The notes under the pieces: generated by a model
Told to the model about the DNA's origin: nothing
What the model saw: only the letters and a program-made list of their open reading frames with translations
Databases searched by the model: none
Shown here: one piece after another, positions 40,894 to 50,056 of the stretch
How positions within the stretch are numbered: position 1 is the first letter of the stretch
Layout: every line of letters begins with the position of its first letter
Made by a program: the position numbers and the translations under genes
Assembly (NCBI GenBank): GCA_008508345.1
Contig: QNGE01000285.1
Location: 220,192-284,191, forward strand
Direction of reading: 5' to 3'
DNA from: Paragonimus westermani
Taxonomy: Eukaryota > Platyhelminthes > Trematoda > Plagiorchiida > Troglotrematidae
Length of the DNA stretch: 64,000 nt

Positions 40894-43800
40894 GTATGTG
40901 CAGTCGGGGAACTGAGATGGGGTTAGAATGGCCGTTAAGAAACCTGTGCTCTCATATATGTTCCAATCGAAAAACAACTCAACTCTCAACCGAATCAGCA
41001 GTGAACAAAGAGTTTGGCGGCGCGTTTCAGCGTGAACACACCTTAACTCTGAAGAAGCTCTGTCCGCAGTTTAGCTCGTTTGTTCCATTACTTCGGTTCA
41101 ACCAGTGACCTCGCAAACGTTCAATCTTATTTAGTGGGAGATTTGCTAATAGATGGCCCGAAATGTGGACTGTTTAGTGGATATGAAGTCTCTCCTGAGA
41201 TATCGATAATTTATAGAGAACGCCTTATTCTGCTGGCCTTCATAAGTAGGGGGCCATTACGAGTTTCACACTTCGTATGACCCTTCTCTGAACACTTTCA
41301 CTGAGCGCCAAGTCTTCCTCAAGGTAAGGACAACAATCCTGTATGTTCGGTTTTAGTTGTGGGCAGATTATGAAGACAAGCATAGCTGGAAGAACTCCAG
41401 GGTGGGGAGTACAATAATTTTTCACGCCCCACGAATGAATCGACAATTTAAGTATTTGGTGCTTATTTGAAAATTTGAATTTTAAATAATGCACCAAGCA
41501 AGCCGAAAAAAACTTAAAAGTGAAGGACAGCTATCCTTAAGCTAACCTTTCACTCGATGATCTACCATGTTGACAGGGACAAACCGTTTAGTGAATTGCA
41601 AATGGGGTAAGTTGTGGCTGATCGAAAATTGATTGCTTCCGTAAAATCGATCAACGGTAACACAAAATAGGTTTCCTGTTCAGAAGCCTATGCTTCTTTC
41701 TCAAAAGTGTTTGCCGTTCAACGTCCGTTAATTGCTTTTTCTAATTCCAGAAAAACGCAAAATTTACGATCGCGGCAGCCTGTCCGAAACAGTATTCAGA
41801 TAAATGTAGTTGTTCTGGTAGCCTGCTGTCAAGACGATAAGAGTAACTGCAACATCACGGCCAAATTTTCGTAAGCTATTGTTCAGTGAGAACGGCGATT
41901 TGGCTGTGGCTTCTGAGCTAGACATATAGGCACTTGTTCCCTAATTCCTATCCACATTCCCGTTTGAATATCATCTTCTTTTTAAGCCTGTTCAGATCAA
42001 TCAATGAGTTTGCTGCAGCTGGTGATTACACCTGGGTCTAGGACAGGCTGGACACAGAGGATTACATTAAATAGCCGTGTACTTTGCAATGAAGTCCTCT
42101 TTGAAAGTTCAAATCTTCAAGATGCAATTCTGTTAAAATTAACGTTTAGATTTTTCCGAGCTCTAAGGTAAATCTGGGTTGTGGTAACTGTTCAAATGTC
42201 ATCATTATTTGGGTAACAGTGGCTTAAAAATACCTTTGAATCTTGCTTTTAAAACCAAACGAATTTGTTATACAGAGATTGACCAGATGAAGTTAGAGGT
42301 TGTTACCACGATCACTTTCACAGATTTGACGTAACACCCTTATACAAGCAAACACTACTCCAAACTATACGAGTACAGATGTATTATAAATAATAGGTTT
42401 AAAGTGTCAATAAATATAAGGTTTCTTTTGCAAAATATTAATTTGATGTTCACTTCTCGTTCGAACCAGGAAGGTGGCTAATTTTTACCCAAAGCATCCT
42501 ACTGACATGAAACTTGTGGGCTAGATGTGTCGAATTCCGTAAGTTTTTTCGCACACGACACTTAAAACTATCTGAATTTCATCTATTTGTTTTGATATTG
42601 GCATCACGTGTGTCCCTCACTTCATTCGACCGATAGATCAGTATACACGTATAAGCAATTATGGGATGTAGGAATTGTTCAGTGCGTCCATTGGGCTAAT
42701 TTTTTACAACAACAACATTTTGCTGCACTTACCAACACAGCCATATTGATGTGCTTTTTAATTGTCACAAGTCAACCATGTAGGAAATCGGGAGTGTTTG
42801 TCAAAATTAGAAATTACTGCAAACGCGGAGAATTTCCAGTTTTGGTGACTTAAACTAGCATGCCGAACAAGAATTGAAGCCCGTCTTGTTGTTTATCAAT
42901 CTTAGAGCGTTTACGCCTCAAATCCTTATGCAAATGTTGCGTAACATGTTTTGTTTGCTATTGACTTGTAACTTTCAAAAATCGGAATCCCAAAAGCTTT
43001 ACGGTAGTGAAAATTCTATTTACTCAGCTCTATGCATCTTCAAGAAGTCTCCTCAATTTCTTTTGTAAAAGATTTAAAACGCCCCACAGTTCTCTCCTCA
43101 GCCTTCCGTTGCGACTTCACAGAAAATTGCTTTACATCAGTCCAATTCTTAGTCCTGTCAACATTATTTAGTTTAGTCTCGGTATCAAAAGGTAGAGTTG
43201 ATTAAGTTACTTATTTAATGTAACTGCATCTAGTTTTCGAAATTGTTACGTCCTGGTAAATTCAGTCGGTCTAGTGCAGAAAAATTGAGCACACACGCTG
43301 AGCACGTGAAACCTGCAATTTCGCTTGACGACATTCGGTGAAACCAATTCAATATTTCCTTTAGAAAGAGAACAAATCGCATTGTTTAGGATCATCACGC
43401 GTAACTAGACTTTTGCTGGAACACCCCCCTGAAAAGGTACCTGTTGGCATGCTTTCAATAAGTCTCAACTTCTCGAACAAACGATGGTTTTTGAATTGAC
43501 AAACTGCAAAGCGATCGTTGCCAAATTCAGTCGCTAGGTGAATTTTGACGACGAACCCTCGCTATCACAGGGTTACAATTTGTGATAACATTGGAATTGA
43601 CGTGTGTGATTGAAGCGCAGCTGGAATCAGAAGTTTACGGCTGAAAAATCAGTATTGGTCCACTTTGTCGTATTTCTTAGCGTAGTGTTGATTGAGAAGC
43701 ATTGCTTTGAAGAATTGCAATAGTTGTTTTCTCACAAACAAGATTCTAAAGACACGCTCAAGTAAGTGATTAATACTGAGGCTGTTTTGTTAAGTTTTTG

Positions 43801-44409
43801 GTTCGCAGAATTTTGCCAAAAGAATTTGTACCAAGTTTTTCTGTTAACCGTTTATTAAGGTTTATCAAGCTGTGACGGTTCGCCTGGATTCTCACTGATT
43901 CAAAACTCCTATGTACGGTTCAATTTTTTTGATATTTTTCAAAAAATATTCCATTTTTTCGCCATCATTTTCCTTCAAACCTAACGTATGGCTTATGTCA
44001 GTACTGTTCGCACGATGTAGCTGAATATACATATTGTTGTGACTGAATATAAAGGACGAACAAAACTGTTTCTTTTAAAAACCTTCCAGTCCAATGAGCA
44101 CTTGGCACTTATACAGCATCTTTACACACACGCTCAAACGCACACCTTCGATCAAGTGGATGTCGATTTTGGGCAATTCCGAACAAGAGCGATCTCTTTT
44201 GAGTGCCCTGTTGCCGGTTCGACTTGCCATACTTGCCTGAGTGCTTGAGTTGTCAATTGAAATTAACCGCTTGAACGCATTTTCAGTCGCATCCTCACTA
44301 ATCGTTCATCTATTGATCTCGTACGTTGATGGAGAGAAATCAGGAAACTATGAGGCGAATTGGAACGCTTCAGACCAGTTGTAAAATGGATATCGATGAA
44401 CATACATCA
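40894..44409. other. no supported gene
   Basis: Several open frames overlap at 40896-41497 on both strands without recognisable products. The rest is AT-rich with short frames. Confidence 0.5.
43925..43946 (+). repeat. 8-bp AT-rich hairpin
   Basis: TTTTTTGA, loop TATTTT, TCAAAAAA. Probably a by-product of AT-rich composition. Confidence 0.7.
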
Positions 44410-44630
44410 CAACAAAACAATTGAAATATTGAACCGTTAAGCGCTAATAAGCCTGGTGAAAATCATGATATGCCTCTACCAACAATAATCCTTGAGACTC
44501 AGTCGTATGTGCCATCTCGCATGAGTGGAGTGCTTGCAAGCGTTCAACGTAAGTTCTGCGTTACACTTCCACCTGATTGTTGGGTAGGTCATTCAGTAAT
44601 TTTGTATTCTAATCAAATCTAAATATCGTA
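44410..44630 (+). CDS. weak exon candidate before SINE copy E
   Basis: A frame open from about 44429 to a TAA near 44622, containing MPLPTIILETQSYVPSRM and VTLPPDCWV. A donor-like CAAC|GTAAGT lies inside at about 44549 and a second, GTAGGT, near 44585. It reads more like protein than most frames here, but there is no good acceptor. Not recognised. Confidence 0.15.
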
Positions 44631-44761
44631 GTTGTGCTTATATTGAGTACAAAATATCCTTCGCTGATTGAAACATCACATATATCTTGTTAGTACATTT
44701 ACATATTCTTTCTAATCTTCTTGTCAAATCTGGGTAACGACAAACCGTAACAACTAAAGAA

Positions 44762-44870
44762 CTCTAGTGAGAGCGAAATTCGAATTTGTTGCTTCTTTTA
44801 AAGAAAGGCTGGCTGAAATATCCATCAGAATGCGAAGCTTGCGATCAAATATGAGTGACGTTCAACTTGA
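44762..44870 (+). mobile_element. tRNA-derived SINE, 5'-truncated tail (copy E)
   Basis: Only the tail module is present: GAGAGCGAAA, CTTCTTTTAAAGAAAGGCTG, TGCGATCAAAT and GTTCAACTTGA align in order with copies B and C. The tRNA-like head is missing, as expected for 5' truncation on insertion. Its small open frame comes from the repeat. Confidence 0.75.
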
Positions 44871-45150
44871 AACCTATAAAAGTTTTGTTTGTCGTGTATG
44901 TGTAATTGGGCTTTCGGTAATACTCTATGGCGAAACAATAAACTACAGGATGTGAACTTTTAGTGTTGTGATGAGGCAGCGATAAGTTATCCACAGGTTG
45001 AAACCACAACGTCATTATGAAGAATATTTTAATCAATACAAGCAAGTCATTTAACGAGTTTAATCTACTATTTGAAAGTCTGTCATGTCTGGTCCAACAT
45101 TACTCAGTTTCCGTGACAAAACTATGATTTGTAACGCTCAGTTTCCTTGA

Positions 45151-45159
45151 CTCATTTCG
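45151..45159 (-). repeat. 9-bp target-site duplication, 3' copy
   Basis: CGAAATGAG on the minus strand, identical to 45229-45237, where it encodes R-N-E of the eIF3d homology. After this copy the frame continues as R-N-E and then a weak match to the downstream eIF3d segment. Confidence 0.75.
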
Positions 45160-45228
45160 CGAGCATGTTATAATGTAGCGAAAAAGCGTCCAATAAAGCA
45201 CAATCTTTATTGTCCAAATCACCAGTCG
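45160..45228 (-). mobile_element. 69-bp mini-insertion in eIF3d frame, copy 1
   Basis: This 69-bp segment splits the eIF3d homology directly after the codons for R-N-E. The nine bases CGAAATGAG occur on both sides (45229-45237 and 45151-45159), as expected for a target-site duplication. Insert plus duplication add 78 bp, or 26 codons, with no stop and no frame change. Inside is a perfect 8-bp hairpin (CAATAAAG, loop ATTGTG, CTTTATTG). The ends share at most three inverted bases, so no clear terminal inverted repeat is visible. No transposase could be encoded, so it would have to be non-autonomous. Family unknown. Confidence 0.75.
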
Positions 45229-45237
45229 CTCATTTCG
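45229..45237 (-). repeat. 9-bp target-site duplication, 5' copy
   Basis: CGAAATGAG on the minus strand, encoding the last well-conserved eIF3d residues (R-N-E) before the 69-bp insertion. Confidence 0.75.
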
Positions 45238-45516
45238 AGTGTTCACGCGGTCATACGATTTGTCATAATATTCCATTTCTCCACAATTAACTAGATCACT
45301 GGGTTCTTTAATATTGGGGAGTGTCAATTTGGACAATCTGGCAAAATACAGCTCCTCCTGAAGAGTCCAGCTATCCTTAATCTGTACTGAAGCATTCCTC
45401 ACCGTTCGATGGGGCTGGCGTCTATCCTGATAAGCTCCCCATCCAGGTTGATTGCGCCAACCGGCGCCACTCTGTGGACCGGTTCGTCGTTGGTTAGGAC
45501 CACTCATTTTGTTCCA

Positions 45517-45519
45517 CTA
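45517..45519 (-). other. premature in-frame TAG in eIF3d copy
   Basis: The stop lies in frame between RRRY upstream and WNKMSG downstream. Both flanks belong to the same arginine/glycine-rich linker and the same reading frame, so this is a nonsense codon and not a frameshift. A single C-to-T change at a glutamine codon would be enough to create it, which is inference. Confidence 0.85.
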
Positions 45520-46001
45520 ATACCGGCGTCGGTTCTGTTGCATACGATCACGTCCTGACATATTCCGCAGCTTCCAATTTTGATAGACACCCCCGGATTG
45601 CGGCATGTATCCGCCACGAGTGCCCATGTTAACATAACCTCTACCAACACCAATACGCCGGCCTCGTATTGGTAGCCTGTATCGTTTACCCAAATTTGAT
45701 GACTTGATGTCACGTGCAGAGCTCACAAGTTGAAAGTTACTGTCGTTTTCATCGTGAATATAAGCATACTGAGCGCCCGAAAATTGAGACATATACCGGC
45801 CTTTGGATTTAATATCTTGATATACGTTCCCCGACCAGTCGGCGACTCGTCCAAGTCGCATGTCTTTCGAGAACGGTAGATAAGGCATGTCCTCAAATTC
45901 TTTGGGGATTCCCAAAGGCCCCCAACCACCCGGATTTTCGTGTAACGTCAACTTCTGTCGCCATGGAATTATGACTCATAAACGAGAGAGCACGTGTTGC
46001 A

Positions 46002-46069
46002 TGTGACTGGCGATTTGGACAATGAAGATTGCGCTTTATTGGACGCCTTCTCGCTACAATAAGGCCAAA
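46002..46069 (+). mobile_element. 68-bp mini-insertion, copy 2 (inverted relative to copy 1)
   Basis: From GACTGG to CGCTACA this plus-strand segment matches copy 1 (minus strand, 45160-45228) over about 55 bp with roughly six differences, mostly transitions. It lies just upstream of the eIF3d fragment in opposite orientation. The heptamer TGTTGCA flanks it at 45995-46001 and 46070-46076, bounding a 68-bp unit, almost the length of copy 1. The internal hairpin is kept: one arm reads CAATGAAG, and its changed base still pairs as a G-U wobble in RNA. The direct repeats differ from those of copy 1, which suggests independent insertion. Confidence 0.6.
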
Positions 46070-46555
46070 TGTTGCAAGATACTACTTACTTTGGTTATTT
46101 CGGTGGTCACATCCATAATTGGGGGCGTTAAACGATGGAAACAGCAGTTGCATATGATATTTACTACTGAACTCAGGAACAATTAAGCGGTACGAAATTG
46201 ACGATACCAGCAAACTTCGGAGCACAGGAATGCTACTTGATCAGCGTAACGAATGTAAACAGCTCTGGAGGCCCAGTATGTAACAACACCGTGTGAGATC
46301 CATTCCAGCTAAGTATAATATTTCTTTCAAGCCATTCGTTTCTAGTATGTCCTTTGACAGTCCAGACATCCTGTAAAGGCAAAAAATGTCTAATTACCTT
46401 CTGAAGAGCTCATGGCAAGACTGCTCAGCAGAAGTTCTTGTAAGCTGTAATCTTCTAGTCTGCATCTAACATTTTATTTTGGTTGCACCCTGCACTTCGC
46501 ATCTATCAGATTCTCCACACTCTGGAACACTAACGGCTTCAATTAAACTACACTC

Positions 46556-46807
46556 ATGCTATCCACGCCAAGCCCCTTCCAACATCCAACTCACATACGT
46601 CAACTACATCGATGTAGAGCAAATCAATTGACATATCGACTCATGAATATTTTACCTGTCCTCCGCCCTGTGTTTTACATACAGCCATTCTTTCGTCCTC
46701 AGCGATGTGGTTCGGTACCTCCTGTTCCTCTTATGCGGCTCACCACACCGGGTACATCACTTATGCGAACACAGGCCATCATCAACAGTTTTGTGGGTAA
46801 CTACTAG
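46556..46807 (+). other. pyrimidine-rich open frame, unrecognised
   Basis: A frame of 83 codons on a pyrimidine-rich plus strand, rich in Pro, Arg and Leu (LPVLRPVFYIQPFFRPQR). It may be a decayed exon or the tract upstream of an acceptor. Nothing identifies it. Confidence 0.2.
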
Positions 46808-46959
46808 ACGAACACGGGTGTATGCAACTATCTTGACTACACTGTAGCATTCGCCAGCCTATATACGTAAGTCGGTAGTTCATGGCATTCACACACTGGA
46901 GCTGTTCCACTTTAAACCGAAAAAGTAGCGTAAGATAAAGGAGCTTTGTAGCCTCAGAT

Positions 46960-47205
46960 CTGTTATGTGTGTACTCATGGCATTGGGAGTTTTGCAAACA
47001 AAACCACAAGGGAGTGGCCGGCGTGTCGATACCTCTGGTGACATGGTCGGAGGTTGCCCACAGTCACTGTTCTTATGGGGCTTGTTTAGTGACCAGCGGT
47101 CGTTTGCCTTCTCTGAAAGTCCCGGCTCTGACTGTGTTTTACTGCTTGTCTGTTCTGTACGCACGCTTCCGTGTACGCCAGCTAAAGTATGCCTGATATA
47201 AACCC
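46960..47205 (+). other. GC-richer island open in several frames
   Basis: About 240 bp clearly richer in GC than the surroundings and open in two plus-strand frames (46965-47201 and 46969-47196) and one minus-strand frame (46889-47164). One plus frame is rich in valine and leucine (VSIPLVTW, VPALTVFYCLSVLY) and reads like a membrane-associated peptide. It could be an exon or a piece of a repeat family; I cannot tell which, and I recognise no domain. Confidence 0.35.
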
Positions 47206-49868
47206 AGTTTCTTCACCTTCTTCAGTCGTGCAACTAATCGCCCGCATCGAATGCTCGCTGTTTTTCTGGCGACATATCTGGATTTTTTATCAAGGCCGCT
47301 TTATTTACACCTTTTCATGTCTAGTGTAGCAGAAAGTCCTCAGCGCTTGAAGTGATTTGATCGCCACCAAATGAATTGGAACTCATTTAGCGTTCACCTC
47401 CTTTCCCCTCTTGATTTCTGCCATTAAACCCACACGAGGCTAGAGCTAGCTACTTATCACATTCCCAAACACTGCTGAAAATATTCGACTCGTTTCCAAA
47501 CGCTGCCTCACTCTTTTGGTTTGACGTTTTTTGAGACTACTTCCAAACTGCTCTTCAGAAGATACGGAGTAGAATCAGGGGGAAACCGACTTGTTCGCTA
47601 AAAGTCTACTAAATATGTAAGAGGTGCTTGGTAGCCGAAGACACCAAGCTTTGACTTGACCGACCATCTGTCATCCTTTGTTGTTCATGACTAACTCACG
47701 ACTATGTTCTGCTATGCGCTGTCCCAAACTCCAGACCGTGCTATCAACCGAAACCGATAACGAACTGGTTAACTAGATGAGAGATAGATTGGTCCTCTAG
47801 GTCAACCGGTAACATAGAACGCGGGACGGCGGATGAGAGACAAGGGTCCACTTCGGCAGTTCAGCAGCTGAGTGGGCAAGACTGAAGTTCGACCTTAACA
47901 ATTTGTACATATAAGTTGAAACCGGTGGCCAAATTCAGCCTATGTTTCCTAGAGGAAGCAGTCTCTTAGCTGAAGAAGTTTGTCACCTATCTTTTGGAAA
48001 AAGTTTTACGAACTTTTCTAGATAACTGCTGACCCATAATGCGTCCCCCAGGAATTCTTTTTCTCCAATGACGTGGTCAATAATACATATTTTCCTACGC
48101 CAATAAAATGGGGTTCAATATAAGCTGTTATTGCGCTGTACCGTTAGAAACTAGGAAAACTGGAAATAGCGATCATTCCATGTTGCTTTAAGGTAAATAA
48201 TTCGGTACCAACTGATCAGAAAGTCCAAAATTGGTAGAATAATCCCAATTTCAAGTTAACACGAAAACAGTTGGGTTACATCTAAAGGCATGAATTTGCC
48301 ACATTACGTATTAGTCATACAAAAACTGTCATATTTGAGTGGGAATGGTCCAGATGTCTGGAAGGTTCATCAAAGCAAATCTCATTATTGAAAGCCGTGG
48401 TCCATCGACAGACGGTTTATGGTGGATGATGCACTCAGTCGAATTTAAGACATTTTCTAAACGCCGTTAGAAAATTGTCTTTCTGAGCTTGGTTCGATAA
48501 GCTTTCCAGTGTTATACCACCAGAAACATGGTCAAAGTGAGAATCGAATATCCTCAGCGCATAGAGAACCAACCCTCCAAGGTAATCACTAGGGACAGCG
48601 TTGGATTGTAGGAAGAATTAAAAGAACATAAAATTCGATAGTGGTTTGCAAAGACACGTTCGTTAGTAAAGGATTAACATCAGAGGAATTCATTTCGGTA
48701 CAACTCGCACGCAGTCTCCAGAGTTTCGGTCATTTCGAATGAATCTTCTGTACAACAAGAACCGAAGCATTCACAAATTTGGTTGAAAATTTTTAATAGT
48801 CACATTTTCAGACTATGATATACAGAGTTTTTACAGAGAGACTTGGCCTTAGTGGGATACAGATTCTGTATACTTTAGGTGACCGTTCCTTCTCTGGCGC
48901 GCACAGCCCAACTAGTTTCACTCAGTTAGACTGAGTACCACTAATATATCACTGTGATGACAAGACTTTGAATTCCAGGAAAATCCATTATTTTATCAGA
49001 ATGTCTTATCCGGAGTGTATTCCAACTTGAATTTACATCTGTAGATAAGTAAGCTTTCCGTTTTTGCAACGTATTCTCTCTTAATAATAATGCTTATACC
49101 AAAAATCTTGTTCGGTTACCGTATAAGCGGCTGTGGAGTCGGCAGTATGTATCAAGTTCACGTGCTATTCCAGTTGTCGCACACTTGTTATTTATAAGCA
49201 GTAAGACCGACTCAAGGAACAACCTGCTAACACTCGGCAACATCTATTTCTTGCTGATTTCAAAAAACCCACACATACACGACATACTTTACTTCGCTGT
49301 TTTTCACCTTGCATATTTTTGATGTCTCACTGACTGCGGTTACAAATAGCACACTTATGGAGAGCTGTTTGTTACTCACTTATGTTTAATGCGTTTGAAA
49401 ACACAGTAGCGAAAATAACGATCACTATATCGCCTGACAACGACGGGTTAGACTTTCTGCCTTCCAGATACGTATTCTCAGGGCAGGCAGATCAGACAGA
49501 AAAGGCTACATCGTGAGGAAAGCTTGGTTCAAGCCAGAGGGTAAACTCGAGTCGAAAGGAAGAATCAAAACGCAAACGATAAACGAACAGCACTCGGTCA
49601 CAACCGGAAACTACCAGTGCATGTGGGTCATTCACGATTACGCCGTGCCATGAGATACAGATAATGTCGACAACAAATGGGACACTCAGCGCTTGACCAT
49701 TTGCTTTTAACTCTTAAAGTGTCAGTAACCTACACTAATGTTCAACGTACTTAAATACTTATTTCTGTCTAGCTTAGCTGAACACGTGGACAGTTCCAAC
49801 AAGATAAGACAGATTTCTAATGATGTTGCCTATCAAGACGTGTTTTCTGTAGCTGCTGTAAACAACAG
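47206..49868. other. no supported gene
   Basis: No open frame of note until 49738, and no repeat copies recognised. Confidence 0.6.
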
Positions 49869-50056
49869 GCGCCTTCATGGGGATCCAACAGATGACAGAA
49901 GACTACCGTCGATTAAACAATGCAACACACTGGGGAATTTTCCCCCTAAACAGAAATGCATGCAGATTGTGCAAACTGAGAATAAGACTAAACAGTATAA
50001 ATACGGTTGATAAAAATTGTGCTATTCGATTATATGAAGAAAATCAAGCTAGACAG
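49869..50056 (+). CDS. candidate internal exon ending at a strong donor
   Basis: A 188-bp block with acceptor AACAACAG, in a weak pyrimidine context (GTGTTTTCTGTAG lies just upstream), and donor ACAG|GTAAGT. The frame read through the donor gives a hydrophilic segment starting FMGIQQMTEDYRR, with a CRLCKLRIR stretch and ending YEENQARQ. A different frame is open from 49738 to 50010 with its own ATG, so the correct reading is ambiguous. Not recognised. Confidence 0.28.

Larger units (their letters stand above)
45100..45951 (-). pseudogene. EIF3D: eIF3 subunit d (eIF3d) N-terminal fragment, interrupted copy
   Basis: The minus strand encodes the N-terminal part of eIF3d, the cap-binding and mRNA-recruiting subunit of the cytoplasmic eIF3 complex. 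From the 5' end I see the hallmark NPGGWGP, then DMPYLPFSK, RLGRVADWSG, QYAYIHDENDSNFQLV, an arginine/glycine-rich linker, then LTLPNIKEP and MEYYDKSYDRVNTRNE. These occur in the same order and similar spacing as in insect and human eIF3d. The copy is continuous, with no intron, over what would be roughly residues 8 to 230. It is broken: an in-frame TAG lies in the RG-rich linker (45517-45519), and a 69-bp insertion follows the NTRNE segment. Homology resumes weakly after the insertion and ends at a TAA. No in-frame ATG precedes the homology; the upstream frame closes with TGA at 45976-45978. The C-terminal half of the protein is absent. I infer a gene fragment or retrocopy. The family assignment is very secure; the pseudogene status is strong but not proven. 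Confidence 0.93.

Noticed and set aside
45100..45951. eIF3d locus as an active gene with an alternative genetic code
   Set aside because: An in-frame TAG, an insertion inside the conserved region, loss of the C-terminal half and no in-frame ATG together favour a pseudogene over stop-codon reassignment.
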